A stretch of DNA of 64,000 bases from Astrothelium macrocarpum (taxonomy: Eukaryota > Ascomycota > Dothideomycetes > Trypetheliales > Trypetheliaceae): assembly GCA_021030915.1 (NCBI GenBank), contig JAGEMR010000012.1:248001-312000 (forward strand), in the 5' to 3' direction. The translations under genes were made by a program, and so were the position numbers. The stretch's first letter is position 1; every line of letters starts with the position of its first letter. The notes under the pieces were generated by a model, which worked only from the letters and a program-made list of their open reading frames with translations, made no database searches and was not told where the DNA came from. Shown piece by piece: positions 52,870 to 64,000 of this stretch.

Positions 52870-55221
52870 ATGTGCAAAGGCTATTACGACACTTTTGCTG
52901 AGTGTCCCCTCGGACATATGATTCGTACAGCGATTGTTTACTGCCAGAATTCTGTTCACTGTGAGGGAGAGAAAGAGAGGCATCTCCCCTGTGAGAGATT
53001 CGACGATGCTGCAGAGAACCGGAACCAATATCGGATCGCCGATTACCCATGTCCGAAATGCGATTGCATCGAGAACGAATACCTCTACGAACAAGGCCGT
53101 CCTTGGAGGAGAGCACGAGAGAGAGTATTATCTCACATACAAACAGGGGTTCTCACATTGGTTTACGGAGGTGATGTCGATAAGATCAAGGAATGCGAAG
53201 CACGCCTAGAGAAACTTAGGTCCACTCCAAACGGTAAAATTAGAGCTCGAGAATATGCCACCAAGCTGGAACGAGAGCTCAGAGGAAAAGAGTATGAATT
53301 CCAAGACAGAGCGAGAAATTTGGCAGATAAAGTCCGGCAAGATCTCGAGAGTATTGACATTGCTTCTATGAGAGATGAAGCAATGCGACTTGCGCAGCGA
53401 CTGAAGAGAAACATACACGCCACGGACGAGGGCGCGATCGATACGTGGGAACACATGGACTATTGCCTGGAGAAAGAAGCATCTTCTCGCGGTACGAAGG
53501 TCAAGAGGCTTAGAGTCTTTCCAGACGAACGAGAAAGGATTGATCAAGACGAGAACGAAAAACCAGAGCAGTATCGCATACCGAAAGTGGAGCTCATCTT
53601 CAATTGGGATCATAGCCAACAAGGACGACCCCCTTCGAAGAAGTCTCGAGGTCCACGAATGACCTTCCCCAAAGACACCAATCCTCGCCATGAGCTTTCC
53701 AGGCTTGCTCACCACATGCGAATCGATCTCCCTGCTGCTCGACAGGCTTACGAAGTTCGCAAAATCTGGAACCAATCTCGTAAGCGCAAGTCCAATGTCG
53801 AATCGATGGATGGAGAAGAGGAAGAGGACGATGAACCGGCTGCTCTGACACCATCGCCAGCGCTGAAACGTGATGTCAGGCCGCCTGCAAAGAAGACATC
53901 ACAAATGAAACGGGTTCGCCAAAACGTTACGCCTACAACGCTTGGGAGACAGTCAACAGCAATCGAATCTCCTTCTCCGCATTATATAAAGCATGCTGGT
54001 ACGGTTCAAGACGCAAATCTCGAAGGAGCATACTTGTCGCCACCTGGTCACTTCGACGGCCATCAGAGTCTCACAGCAGTTGATCCTCTGGCTTTTGGAA
54101 CACCACAGGATGATCCCATGTTATATTCCTTCGATGGCATGCCACCCACGGGATTGCAGGCTCTTTCTGGGAATGTAGATCAGAATCCGTCCATACTCTC
54201 TGATTCTATGTTAGCTGCCAGTCCTACACAGCTTGCACCCTCGATGAGAGATTCCTCAAACACGACTTCCTCGCATAGTATATCACTCAATCCGCCTACA
54301 GACTCTAATTTCACGCAGCCAGATTGGGCCAATAGTGGCGCTATTAACGTCTATGGATCTGATGCGAACCTCGCGACATTTGGCGAGATAACCGCTGGAC
54401 TTGACATCCAATCACTACAGGCTTCTGAACCAAAAGAACGAGCTCATACAGACCCAGAGATGTACTATGCGGATAGAGGCACACCTGTTCACGGTTCGCA
54501 CCAAAAAGCGAATACACATGCATGGAGCTTGCCACATCTGCCAAATCCGCCACAAGCAAATCCACATCAGATGGCCCTGTCAGCAAATCCACGGATTGGA
54601 CATATCCGAGGAGACAGTGTAATGGGTGGCCGCGTGCCTTTCTCGAACCAGTGGACTCGATCTGCTGAGTTTCCAAATCTTGGGGCGAATCAAGGAACAA
54701 GCTCTTCGACGGATTACATGCAACGAGGAACAGGAAATGCCACTATACCTAAATATGCGGCACTACCTCCATCAAGCACTCTACTGCCCAACACAAGCCA
54801 GTCTTCAGCCAACCTGTCAACTCTGTTTCCCTATCTGATAGATCCCCTCCCTGATCTACCCCCAACTTACGGCCATAACTACGCATGGCCGCCAACCTCA
54901 TTCCCCACCTCACACATGCGTAGCCAGCCCACGCTCTCCACCCCACAGGTTGCCAGATCGAGTCACGCGCTACCAAACAGCAGTCTCCTACCGAACACCC
55001 TAACACAAGTACCTCATACCTCTTCCTCGTTGTCCCTAACATCCCCAGCTCTGGCAACGGCAGCCTACGCAGACCTTCCTTTCCTGGACACAGACGCCAC
55101 GCTGGACATGTCGTATGCCGAGCAGCCAGCGGACCCGGACCCGGCACAACAGAACGAGAGCGCGGAAGGAGCGGATTACGATTTCACGACGGTGAAGGAG
55201 GGGGATGGGTTCCTAGACTGA
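52870..55221 (+). CDS. Large protein with N-terminal Cys motif, coiled coil and low-complexity tail
   Basis: A single exon of 783 residues from the ATG at 52,870; the frame is open for six codons upstream without an ATG. The first 65 residues have a regular Cys pattern (MCKGYYDTFAECPLGHMI, CQNSVHC, CERF, CPKCDC), likely a small metal-binding fold found at the N-terminus of fungus-specific proteins. Residues of about 95-190 are strongly charged and helical (coiled coil). A bipartite basic stretch and an acidic run (EEEEDDEP) follow, then about 450 Ser/Pro/Asn/Gln-rich residues. I do not recognise the family by name. Basic clusters and disorder suggest a nuclear regulator, with low certainty. 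Confidence 0.75.
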   Translation: MCKGYYDTFAECPLGHMIRTAIVYCQNSVHCEGEKERHLPCERFDDAAENRNQYRIADYPCPKCDCIENEYLYEQGRPWRRARERVLSHIQTGVLTLVYGGDVDKIKECEARLEKLRSTPNGKIRAREYATKLERELRGKEYEFQDRARNLADKVRQDLESIDIASMRDEAMRLAQRLKRNIHATDEGAIDTWEHMDYCLEKEASSRGTKVKRLRVFPDERERIDQDENEKPEQYRIPKVELIFNWDHSQQGRPPSKKSRGPRMTFPKDTNPRHELSRLAHHMRIDLPAARQAYEVRKIWNQSRKRKSNVESMDGEEEEDDEPAALTPSPALKRDVRPPAKKTSQMKRVRQNVTPTTLGRQSTAIESPSPHYIKHAGTVQDANLEGAYLSPPGHFDGHQSLTAVDPLAFGTPQDDPMLYSFDGMPPTGLQALSGNVDQNPSILSDSMLAASPTQLAPSMRDSSNTTSSHSISLNPPTDSNFTQPDWANSGAINVYGSDANLATFGEITAGLDIQSLQASEPKERAHTDPEMYYADRGTPVHGSHQKANTHAWSLPHLPNPPQANPHQMALSANPRIGHIRGDSVMGGRVPFSNQWTRSAEFPNLGANQGTSSSTDYMQRGTGNATIPKYAALPPSSTLLPNTSQSSANLSTLFPYLIDPLPDLPPTYGHNYAWPPTSFPTSHMRSQPTLSTPQVARSSHALPNSSLLPNTLTQVPHTSSSLSLTSPALATAAYADLPFLDTDATLDMSYAEQPADPDPAQQNESAEGADYDFTTVKEGDGFLD

Positions 55222-55748
55222 GCAGATGCACAGCTAGCGGAGGGCTGTGTTGCAGGGTAAAGTGGAGGACGGTATGGTAGGAAGGGTTGTGAGGCGTGTG
55301 GGAATTTGAAGGCGGTCAGGGGAGAATAGTGTGCGGAAAAAAGCTATAGATTTTGTTTTTGGATCTAGACTCTTTAGTTGCGTAGACTATGGTTCGGGAG
55401 ATATTTATTAGGATGCATGGTGTGGGACCGGGGTTACTTGATGAATATGAAGCTTGAACGATTGCATGTCGTGTGGTGGGTCAGCGAACAGGGGATCTGT
55501 ATTCTTGATTGCATCTTTATTTGCATCTCTAGTTGCATCTCTATTGTATCACTCGTAGCACCTCTAACTGTATCGGATTTTTAGCATCCCTCTTATATGG
55601 TTCTCCACCTTTCTCTTATCCACCCACAATCTCCAATTCTTCCCGTTCCCCCATCCCTCTCACCACCACCTATGATGCTCCATCCGTCTTATCGGCAGAT
55701 ACAGCGCCCGCCAACCGATCATGCTCATCGATATCCCTACCAACCAAA
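55222..55748. other. Convergent intergenic region
   Basis: 3' flanks of the large Cys-motif gene and the phosphoribosyltransferase. Contains a short TTGCATCT-type triplet repeat at about 55,507-55,545. No gene. Confidence 0.45.
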
Positions 55749-56609
55749 TTAGCACATCCCCTCCACACCTCTCCCCCTCCTCATCAAAAATACATACGTC
55801 GCCTCCCACGGATAATTAATCCACACATCCCCCACCGTCCTCGCCGCCATATACCCGCCCCCCTCGACCATCCCCTCCGGCAGCTCGCCCCTCTTCTCCT
55901 TGCTCTTATTATGCAGCACAAACACGCTGAACCGCGTGTCGAGGCCCTCGGCCTCGCGGCCGGCGGCGCGCGCGGCGGCGTCGACGTCCTTCTGCAGCTC
56001 GCGCACCGCGTACGACAGCGTGGTGCGCGTGTCGTCGACCTCGTCGACGATCAGCACGCGCTTGCCGATGAGGTTGCGCATCTCGAGCGACGACAGGTCG
56101 AGCCACTGCGTGCGCGTGACCTTGGTGCCGGGCGCTTCGGGCGGGTCGGCGGCGTCGGTGCTGCTGGTGGGGAGGGATTCGTAGAGCGAGAGGCCGATGG
56201 CTTGGATGGGGATGTTGGGGCTGCCGGGCCGCTTGAGGAAGGAGCTGTGCGTCGGAAGGCGTGGAGTGTCAGCGGTTGGTTTGTAGGGCAAGAGAGACGG
56301 GGGAGGAGGATAGTCCTGCGTACCGGAGTATTCGTGCGGGTACGTAGCCGCCGCCGCCGATGGCGATCATGAGGTTGGGTTTGAAGTCATTGAGGATGCG
56401 TTCGGCGGATTCTTGACAGAGCTTGTGGACCTAGTACGATGATGAGCGTAAGCTGGGGGGAGCTCAAGGCAAAGGTTGTACTGCGTCGAGTGCAGGTATA
56501 TGGGATTGGTCGTTCCATAATAGCAATATTGCTGTACCGCTTTTCCGAAACAGCTGTGCGGTCGTGGACAACGTACCTGGTTGTAGGTAATGTAGACCTT
56601 CTCCACCAT
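55749..56609 (-). CDS. XPT1/HPT1-like: Xanthine/hypoxanthine-guanine phosphoribosyltransferase
   Basis: Three exons on the minus strand (56,609-56,577, 56,430-56,324, 56,244-55,749) give 211 residues, the length of yeast Xpt1/Hpt1. The first exon encodes only MVEKVYITYNQ. The second carries MIAIGGGGYVPARIL, the start of the PRT fold. The third has the PRPP-binding loop VLIVDEVDDTRTT at about 110-122. The enzyme salvages purine bases by attaching ribose-5-phosphate from PRPP in the cytosol. Fungal members differ in preference between hypoxanthine, guanine and xanthine, which I cannot settle from sequence. The third exon is very GC-rich, producing long spurious frames on the opposite strand. 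Confidence 0.9.
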
Positions 56610-58320
56610 TTTGGGCAAGTCCAAGCAGCTTGTCCTCGAAAGGCACAGCAGCACTGTGGAGAGTGTGTGGACAGACCCACCAAAGCACCAAGCTGCCTGG
56701 CGGTTAGAGATCCAATAGACCTCGCTCGGTCACGAGATCGGGTGGAATAATGTCACTCGAGCATGTGACGCTGAGACAGAGCACAGTGAGCAGTGAGAAG
56801 CGAGCTCACACTCTGCATTCAAGAAAAGCAAATCCAACACTGGCCCAAAAAAAGTCATGCAGCCGCAACCGGATTTCGTCACCCAGGCTCGGGCGAGGGG
56901 CATGACCAATTCGGGAGTGTTCGCCGCTAGAAGGAAAATATTAAGCGACCGAATGTTTGCCCACAAAAGACAAGCAAAATCGGAGCAGCTTCCCTAGTCA
57001 GCGGCTCGCCATTGGCAGGGTGTCCTGAAGTCCGGGGAAAAGCACAACATGCCCGTATATCCTCTCTCCCTCGTGCTCACACGCCCCGGAATCCGAAACC
57101 TGTGTTTCAGGAGCACTGTCCAGGCGAGAGGGCGAGCTTGGGGGCCAAGCTCTGTCTACCTAGGTAGGTACTACCATTCACCGTATAGAAGGTCAAATTT
57201 AGCAACCTGGCGAATTTTCGGTGCTGACATCTTGCCCACATGGGCTGCACATGGATTTGTGGGAAAGCGGGCCCCCAAGACGCACGCACTGCACGCACGC
57301 CAAAACGCAAAGCGCGTGGGAACCCGGATCGACAAGCAAGCACAACGTGGCAGCCTGGTGCAGTTTCAGAAGCTGCAGCCCGCGGCGCTGATCGGGGTAC
57401 CTTAGCCAGTCGCCAGAAGGAATGTTGGATCTCGAACTGAGTTGGGAAACGGAAAGGCCGTCCGGCTTCCATTTCGGTGAAGATCGCATCCCGAACAGGC
57501 AGTTGAGCCTGGGGCCGAGGTGCGATCTGATTCGGCCGTTTGCTGAAACACGAAAGCAAGAGAGTGTATGTCGTGGATTGCTGCTGGCTGACGCAGGTAC
57601 CGATTTGATCGCTGCGTTTCGGCGCTTTTCTTGGGTGGCTATGATGAAAGCATCGATGCATGCGAGACGTGCTTGCTGCCATGTCGTGGAACACTCGGCA
57701 AAACAAGCAAACGGTACCAAACACCTCGGCCCGGATTTCCATGTACAAGGCTGAGGAACAGACGGGCAGTGCTTCCAGATGATGTGCAAGACTATTACAT
57801 CGAGGACATCGAGGACATCGAGGACATCGAGAACATCGAGGATCATAGTCGGGTTCCAACCGAAAAGACCAAGATGTTTCTAGAACGTTTTGGGTTGAGT
57901 GAATCAGTAATCACCAAATTTTAAAAAAAATATTCCATTCTTTGGTAAATTGTGGATATAGATTTGTCATCAAATTCGAGCATTGAATAGAACGAATGCT
58001 ATGCATCAAAGGCATTATGTCCACCCTGCTTATTCGACACCGTACATCCGGCCAATGCATCCAAGCCGGGACCCGTTCCAACAAAGACCCAAACTAATGC
58101 ATGAAATGTAAAAGACGCGAAGGACGTATAGTACAAGCCCGTTACAAAAGTCGTCCAAACTTTTGACACCGATGGTATAGATCCCCCAAAGTAAATTGAT
58201 AGAAGGAAAAAACATGTAATCCACCAAGTAGACCTATATGGCCCATACCTTGTAAACCAATATCCATCATTACATCATTCTCGTCAAGTAACAAAATCGA
58301 ATATTTGCGGATTATTTTTT
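56610..58320. other. 1.7-kb intergenic with a 9-bp minisatellite
   Basis: Long frames occur on both strands around 57,049-57,924, but they overlap one another, lack family features and encode Arg/Cys-rich sequence typical of chance GC-rich frames. No gene is called. A GAGGACATC repeat lies at 57,798-57,843. Confidence 0.45.
57798..57843 (+). repeat. 9-bp tandem repeat (GAGGACATC), about five copies
   Basis: Consecutive GAGGACATC units, one with a G-to-A change. In frame it would read IED repeats (plus) or DVL repeats (minus). Confidence 0.85.
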
Positions 58321-60275
58321 TTATCCCACCCTCTTTCTCTTCTTTTCTTCTGGACCAATGTCCTCTTCTTCCGCCCGTTCGGCCGTTTCTGCCGGATTCA
58401 ATAAACTGTGTACATTGCTTGCCATACTGCTTCTTCGTGTGGGCGGGGCGCTACCGTCCGGAGCAATTCCGGCACTAAGTAAGCCAACACCCCCTGCTTT
58501 GAATTGGGAATATCGTGGCCCCGGTAAATTCCAGCCGGGCTCTCCTTGGGATTGCTCATTAGGAGGTGTCGTTTGATGAGAGCCAGTGTTGGTCCGCGGG
58601 CCTTTGGGAATTTCGTATGCCGCAAGCGCATTACGTAATTCTTGATCCCCAGGATTATGCGGTTGTCGATGTGGTGAACTTGGCCATTGCGTTGAGTTTT
58701 GTCCAGATGCAAATGGTGATCGTGGGAGTGGCGGTGGAGCATTTTGTTCGGAACCAGGGCCTTGCCAGCCATGAAGGCGGATGTCGGCTGATGTGTGCCG
58801 CCTAGGTAAGTTGGTGGGTGGAGAAGACACGGAAGCTAGAGGGTGTTGGGTTGGCGGGGGTGGAGGGGGAAGATGGCTATTTGGGGTATGTTGAGCGCCG
58901 CGGGACGGAGAAGTTGAGTAAGCGCCTGATCCAGTACCAATAGATCCGAAGCGGCGTGGAGAGACTATGTGAGGTGCCACAGGCACACGGAACGAGGAAC
59001 CTGGCCGTGAGCTATTACTAAAGAGTGAAGGTCGCCGTGATTCGTCTTGGGCCATTTGTCTGGGCGAAACCGGAGCGTTGGTATCGGTGACATTAAAGAC
59101 TGGAGGTCGGTTGTTGAAAAACGTCTCGTCATCAAATGACCTTAGTTCCTCTATTTGCTGTCCTATAGCTCTCTGGATGGATGATGCATCCCGATGGATG
59201 GGATTGTTGGGATCCGGCACCATATTGAGAATCTGACCAGTCAGATCACAGCCCCATTGATGGCACCTCATGAGACTGTCGTTGAGAATCTGACATTTTG
59301 AGCTTAGATATGCATTCGTTTCTTCGGTACGAGTAAGACGAGCATGCATGTCGTAAAAATTGTGTTCAAGCATTCCCAATCGAGTTTCGATGGGATCTGG
59401 CATCGGCTCAGCAGGAGTCGGAGGCTGGGAGACGCTCAACTGCTTCTGGCTGCCAGGGTTTGAAAATGATTCGCGGTGAATCAGAGCATGTCTTGACGCT
59501 CTCCGTTTAATTTCTCGTAGACCAATCAAATCCCCTCGTCTAAAGCTGCCGTTGCCGTGTTTAAACTCCCACAACGGAGAATCAGGAGAACCCGTATGGA
59601 AGACATCCGACACTATAAGATATGTTAGGCATGTAACTTTGCAGAGCGCAAGGTTCCGTACCTTTATGAAATCCGTACATATTTAGCTGCCGTACAAAGG
59701 ACGAAATATTTGTATGTTTAAAATATGATCTAGCCGAGTTAGCCATGCCGATGTCAATAAAGGGCAATCAACAGCTTACGCCAAAACCTTGGAAAATTCA
59801 CTGGAAGGAGACATGACGAAACTCTCATTCGTACTAGACCAAGATATGAGGTGCTGTATCGTTTGATCTTCTAGCATGCTAAAGTACGTATTAGTGGATG
59901 ACATTGTGATTAAGCTGCGAGATGAACAAACTTGTATAATTTATGTATGAATGCAGTTTGGACGACTTTTGGCTGTTGCGCCACTGCAGCGGCTCCCACT
60001 GCAGGCGCAGAGCTTCCATTTGTCGTCGGATGCTCTGAAGCACCACCGTTTCCATTTTGCTCGGACAGCCGATCACCATTGGGACTATTCAACACAGGTG
60101 GTCCCATAGAGGAGGAGGGATGATGTGAAGGGGTCAATTCCATAGCATCCACGCCACTGGGAGATGCTTGGTTCGCGGTAGTCGATGGCAAGATGGGGAT
60201 GCTCCTCTGCATGCCCGAAGTATGATCGCTGGCAGAGAAAGGACTCCTCTGGAAGGGTTCGGCAGCGGTTGTCAT
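58321..60275 (-). CDS. SFL1-like: HSF-type transcription factor, Sfl1-like
   Basis: Four exons on the minus strand (60,275-59,932, 59,878-59,780, 59,729-59,662, 59,612-58,321) give 600 residues. All junctions are in phase. The N-terminal 100 residues are Ser/Pro-rich. The HSF DNA-binding domain then spans four exons: TAFIHKLYN, HLISWSSTNESFVM, the recognition region YFKHTNISSFVRQLNMYGFHK, then SPLWEFKHGNGSFRRGD. A basic RRASRHALIHR stretch follows. A predicted coiled coil (about residues 220-270) and a long Pro/Ser-rich tail complete it. The closest well-known fungal relative is Sfl1, a repressor of flocculation/filamentation and a thermal/stress regulator; heat-shock factor Hsf1 is the alternative. 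The upstream region is long, about 2.6 kb. Confidence 0.9.
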
Positions 60276-62882
60276 GGTAAGAATAGTGTAGACTCAATCC
60301 GAAATGGTAGTAGGTCAGGGCATTTGGTTCCACGCAGTTACCCGATTGATGGCGGGATCAGAGGGCAAGGAGTGCCAAGAAGATGCAATCGCGAGACGTG
60401 GAATTATCCGGAGTGCATTCATGTGTCGTGCAGGCCCAACCGAATAGCAGCGTCCATCAACGACAGGACGGTGGTCGTCAAGAGATGGGATATCAGGGCA
60501 GGGTCCGCAAAGTTCTGGGGAGCCCCACCTGCGTTTTGGAGAGAGCTCTGGAGCTTGCCCCTGCCCACGCAATCCAGGTCTCCGGCAGTGCGAGAACCCT
60601 AGTATCTGGGACAGATGCTGCCAACGCAGTGTATAGCACCTCGGCTTAAGACGCTCCGGGGGAGGACAATTCTCCACTGAATCGCTGGCGTCTCCCGAGT
60701 TGATGTGGCTCAAAAACAGCTGCACGAGGGGTGAAGGTGGTCCTGGTGGTCACAGAAGGGCCGTGGAAAGGAACGACTTCGACGTCAAGACCAGCCGAGA
60801 CTCTCTCACAAGAAGTTGCTCGTTGCACGGGGCCCTTTTCGACACGGTTCACAAGACGGAGAGACGTCCCGTCGGCACTCTGTCAGGAACGGGAGAGGGA
60901 GGGGGATTATGAATGAGTGGAAGGTCGGCAGCAGGGCCCTAGCCAGAACAAGCTGAGAGACGCGAGTTGGGTCGAGGGACGAGGTTCAAGAAGGATGATT
61001 AGAAGACGAAAGGCGTCAGTTATGATGGGCCAGACAGACGCAGGCGCGATCTCGCTCGAGGGCGGCGCCCCTGCCGGAAGAGGCCCGAGCGCTCTTAGCG
61101 GTGCCTTCTTTGAAACTCCTGATCTTCACCAGATCTTCAGGCAGATCTTCGCCAGCACCAACACACCTCGACCACAGCCTCTTGTGATCAGCGCCATCGC
61201 CTGCCAAACATCTTGGCCGACGTGCGCCCGCTCTTTCTTTTCGCCCTGCCCACAGACCCCGGTCGCACGCCGATGCTGCGCAACGCGTGCAGATTACGAA
61301 ACACTGGCGAGGGGCGGGTGCAAAACCCACCCAACGGCTTTCCCACACGCCGCAGAAGCGATGTGCGCCGATGCTTGCTGACAATAGAAGCACCACCGAA
61401 CCTTCGACTACTAACTCTCCAGCCTCGTGTCCGGGGGGCGGTCGAGCTCGGCCTCCCGCTGCGGCTTGTGCCTCGCCTTTGCTCGTTTGCATCCACACAG
61501 CAGCCTTTCCACGCGCCCGCTGACTAGCACCCAGCTGCAAGGCCAACCAACGTTATCCGTCTGACATACCCTTTTTTTCCCTTCACGCTGCCTTGTCGTC
61601 TGATCGTCGCCCACGCGTCGACAGGGAATTTTCTCAAACATGCGATCGTCGGCCGACTAAGTTTCATCGCTTTCACTGCTCTCTGCTCTCTGCTCGCCCT
61701 CCGGCCTCCGTCTTTATCCCCAGAGACCAGCCCGGCCACGCGAGAGTGCATGAAACATCAAGGCGCGCCTGGCCATGTGAACTCTGAGTTGAGCCGCATT
61801 GGCTGGAACGGGCAATTGCTCAGCTAAATTTGGTCATGGCGCTTCGCTGTCGCAATTGGCCGGGGCCCAAATGAACTATTTACGTAGCACCTACGCGAGA
61901 GCTTTTGAGTGATGCCTGATTACAATCATGCTTGACTCGTACCGAGAGCATCATTGACCGGATCTCGTAAGACTACAATCTTCTTGTAATCCAGATGATT
62001 GTTGCACAACCAATCTCACCGTCGGACCAGAGATGGCGGTAGAGTGCATGTACCTTCAGTGCCACTTTGACGCGGCCGGCTGTCAAATTCTCCGAGATCC
62101 CTGTCGGTGCGCTGCACACCTCCGCAATCACGCCCACATCTTCATCTTGTCTCTCCGGGTGCTTGACAATACGCTCCCCATACGGCTTCCAGCAGAGCAA
62201 AGTGTTACAGATTCGATCAAAGGTGAAGTCCAATAAAGTTTGACAAAAGTCAAGGATCGGTGCAGATATCGCTTCTCCTGATAAGCTGGATCTTCGATCG
62301 CATGAACCGTGACAGCCTCACTCCTGAGCCTACATTTAGGAAATTACCGAGTAAAGGGAACCCCTGCCTATACTCGGTAGCTTGATAATTAATTAGAAGC
62401 GCTAACGCAAGAACTTTTTTTGCTGAAGAAGCTGCAATGACGCCAACATGGTAGTCACAATCTCACTTCAAATATACATAGCATCGATAAAGTATCCTAT
62501 TGGTCCAGACCCGCTCTCGTTAATATAGATAGATAGAATGAATATCCCCTATCCCCACATTCTCGATTTCCAAAAACTTTCTCCAGGACAAGGGTAATAC
62601 ACAAAGTCCCCAATCAGTGACGGCCACTCCTGCAATTCCCGTCACATCATCGCGAATTCTTCCATCGTCGCAGAACCCCATTGTCGCAATCCGGACAAAG
62701 CATCACCCGCAGTCCCCCCCCGCGCCAAGCATCAAGCGTAACCATAACGCCATCGCGATGATCCAAACCAACTCCCGAACACCCCAAGCTTCTCCTGCCA
62801 ACATGTGAAGCCCAACTCAACTCAACCCCAAACCTTAAACAAACCCACCCTTCCGAAGCGGCCCTTCCCCCCGCCGCAAACC
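60276..62882. promoter_or_regulatory. 2.6-kb gene-free region upstream of the HSF-type gene
   Basis: No gene supported. Overlapping GC-rich frames at 61,016-61,546 and 61,188-61,527 on both strands look spurious. Pyrimidine-rich tracts at about 61,555-61,700 resemble a leader or promoter. The last part is the 3' flank of the LRR gene. Confidence 0.4.
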
Positions 62883-64000
62883 TCACCCTTTCAAACCTTC
62901 CCCCTCCGGAATCCGATCCCTCAACCACGCCATCACGCCCTCCGTCCCCCGCTCCAACACCCTCCACCCCGGCACGCGGAAGCGATTCCCGCCAACCTCG
63001 ACGCTCCTCAGCCCTTCCTCCCACAGCAAACCGATGCGCGGATCCAGCGCGTCGAACGCGTTGTTGCTCAGATTCACGACGTGCAAGCCACGCAGCGCCG
63101 CCGCGTCCAGCACGCCGGAGAGCTGATTATCGCTTGCCAGCAGGTGCGTGAGCGAGGGGAACGCGGTGCGGAGGGGCGGGAGGGTGCTGGTGAGGCGGTT
63201 GGAGGAGAGGTCGAGGTGGGTGAGGGACGGGGCGACGAGGTAGGTGGTTAGTGGGGTGAGGGAGGGGATGGAGTTGGTGGAGAGGTTGAGCGTGGTGAGG
63301 TGCGGGAGGAAGAGCGGGGTGTTGAGGGGGGTACTGAGGCGGTTGTGACTGAGGTCGAGGGTGCGGAGAGGGGTGAGTAGGCCGATTTGGGTGGGGATGG
63401 TGGTGAGGGTGTTGTGGTGGAGGAGGAGCTGGCGGATGGCGTCTGCTGTGGGGAAATGCGGGGACATGGCGTCGAGGGTGGAGAGGGAGTGGGATGATAG
63501 GTCCAGGATACCGCCTGGTTTGAGTTCCAAGGTTCTGGAGTTGGAAACTGCCGAGCTTGATGCGTTGGAGATTGTTTCTTGCGGACTGGCGTCCTCTGAA
63601 CCCTGTGGTGGGGGATCTATTCGTAAGCGCAGGTCTTGCTTCACGTCCTCTGTATCCATGGTGAGGAATTTTCTTTCCTTGATAGGATTTGCAGCAAGTC
63701 TCAAGATACTTAGGCTGTCCATGAGACCGATTCGAGGATCCAGATGACGGAGATCATTGCCAATTAGATCTAAAGTCTTGATTTTTGTTAATTCTGTAAG
63801 TCCTTGTGGAAGATTTGACATTCGGTTATCTTCTGCAAGAAGACTGAGAAGCTCAGCCCATGTGGAAACATCAGGTAAAGTGGTGATTCGATTGAACGAT
63901 ATGTTCAATGTTTTTAAAGACGGCAGTGACAGTTCTCCGGAATCTAGTGAAGCAAGACCGTTGTTGGAAACGTCGAGATTTTGTAGCTTCGCCATCGAGG
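62883..64000 (-). CDS. Leucine-rich repeat protein, 5' part outside the window
   Basis: An open minus-strand frame runs from the window edge to a TAA/TGA at 62,883. The ATG at 63,995 is probably internal because the sequence starts in mid-repeat (MAKLQNLDVSNNGLASLD). At least 11 LRR units of the LxxLxLxxN type are visible (LPSLKTLNISFNRITTLPD; LDLIGNDLRHLDPRIGLMD; LRTLDLSHNRLSTPL; LTHLDLSSNRLTSTL; LHVVNLSNNAFDALD). There is a Ser-rich linker near residues 125-160. The arrangement resembles LRRC40-type proteins. Binding partner and location are unknown. At least 370 residues are present here. Confidence 0.85.
   Translation of the reverse strand, partial: SMAKLQNLDVSNNGLASLDSGELSLPSLKTLNISFNRITTLPDVSTWAELLSLLAEDNRMSNLPQGLTELTKIKTLDLIGNDLRHLDPRIGLMDSLSILRLAANPIKERKFLTMDTEDVKQDLRLRIDPPPQGSEDASPQETISNASSSAVSNSRTLELKPGGILDLSSHSLSTLDAMSPHFPTADAIRQLLLHHNTLTTIPTQIGLLTPLRTLDLSHNRLSTPLNTPLFLPHLTTLNLSTNSIPSLTPLTTYLVAPSLTHLDLSSNRLTSTLPPLRTAFPSLTHLLASDNQLSGVLDAAALRGLHVVNLSNNAFDALDPRIGLLWEEGLRSVEVGGNRFRVPGWRVLERGTEGVMAWLRDRIPEGEGLKG

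Noticed and set aside
55533..56372. Plus-strand frame of 279 codons over the phosphoribosyltransferase
   Set aside because: Antisense to a gene with a PRPP-binding loop; Arg/Gly/Leu-rich from the GC-rich third exon.
57049..57924. Several overlapping frames of 100-250 codons on both strands
   Set aside because: They contradict each other, lack domains, and one is inflated by the 9-bp repeat.
61016..61546. Overlapping GC-rich frames upstream of the HSF-type gene
   Set aside because: Low-complexity Arg/Ala-rich translations on both strands with no family features; treated as promoter region.

Overview
The window is nuclear DNA of a filamentous ascomycete (Pezizomycotina), most likely a dothideomycete. 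Genes carry short introns (about 44-75 nt) with GT...AG ends and CTRAY-like branch points. There are many fungus-specific families: a GDS1 winged-helix protein, a Ppo fatty-acid dioxygenase, a heme-thiolate peroxygenase, an Sfl1-type HSF, F-box-like proteins and a DUF6594 protein. Two transposons have been driven to extreme AT content by C-to-T changes, the signature of repeat-induced point mutation (RIP). No close species can be named from the sequence alone. All gene models are read by eye from frames and splice signals.

Layout. 1-12 kb is ordinary gene space: GDS1-like regulator (+), GFA-domain enzyme (-), DUF1772 membrane protein (-), then a divergent pair of heme enzymes, a chloroperoxidase/peroxygenase (-) and a Ppo-type dioxygenase-P450 fusion (+). 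12,558-16,063 is a complete, very young Tc1/mariner-like transposon. It has 204-bp terminal inverted repeats (one mismatch seen), TA target duplication, an intact spliced transposase, and a second convergent passenger gene whose ATG sits on the inner edge of the opposite repeat. 16-24 kb holds an amino-acid/GABA-type permease, two F-box-like proteins (one with two zinc knuckles; the other ending in a run of GC hairpins) and a DHDPS-family aldolase.

26-39.6 kb is the most unusual part, an accessory block of signalling and protease architectures. In order: a C2H2 plus trypsin-like serine protease fusion; a protein kinase-Sel1-ankyrin fusion interrupted by one in-frame TGA; a caspase-like plus pseudokinase fusion; a small convergent gene for a 98-residue SH3-like-barrel candidate; and a DUF6594 three-helix membrane protein. 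Serine protease, kinase/ankyrin, caspase-like enzyme and membrane protein side by side suggest a regulated-cell-death or non-self-recognition locus. That is inference. The block is bordered on the right by nested, RIP-degraded TIR transposons (39,818-43,509, with a second element at 40,977-42,853 inside) and by a decayed gene (43,823-44,998).

45-64 kb returns to housekeeping-like space: two small spliced genes of unknown function (-), two BTB/POZ proteins (+), a large Cys-motif/low-complexity protein (+), a xanthine/hypoxanthine-guanine phosphoribosyltransferase (-), an Sfl1-like HSF-type transcription factor (-), and an LRR protein (-) that runs off the right edge. I saw no convincing tRNA, rRNA or CRISPR array.
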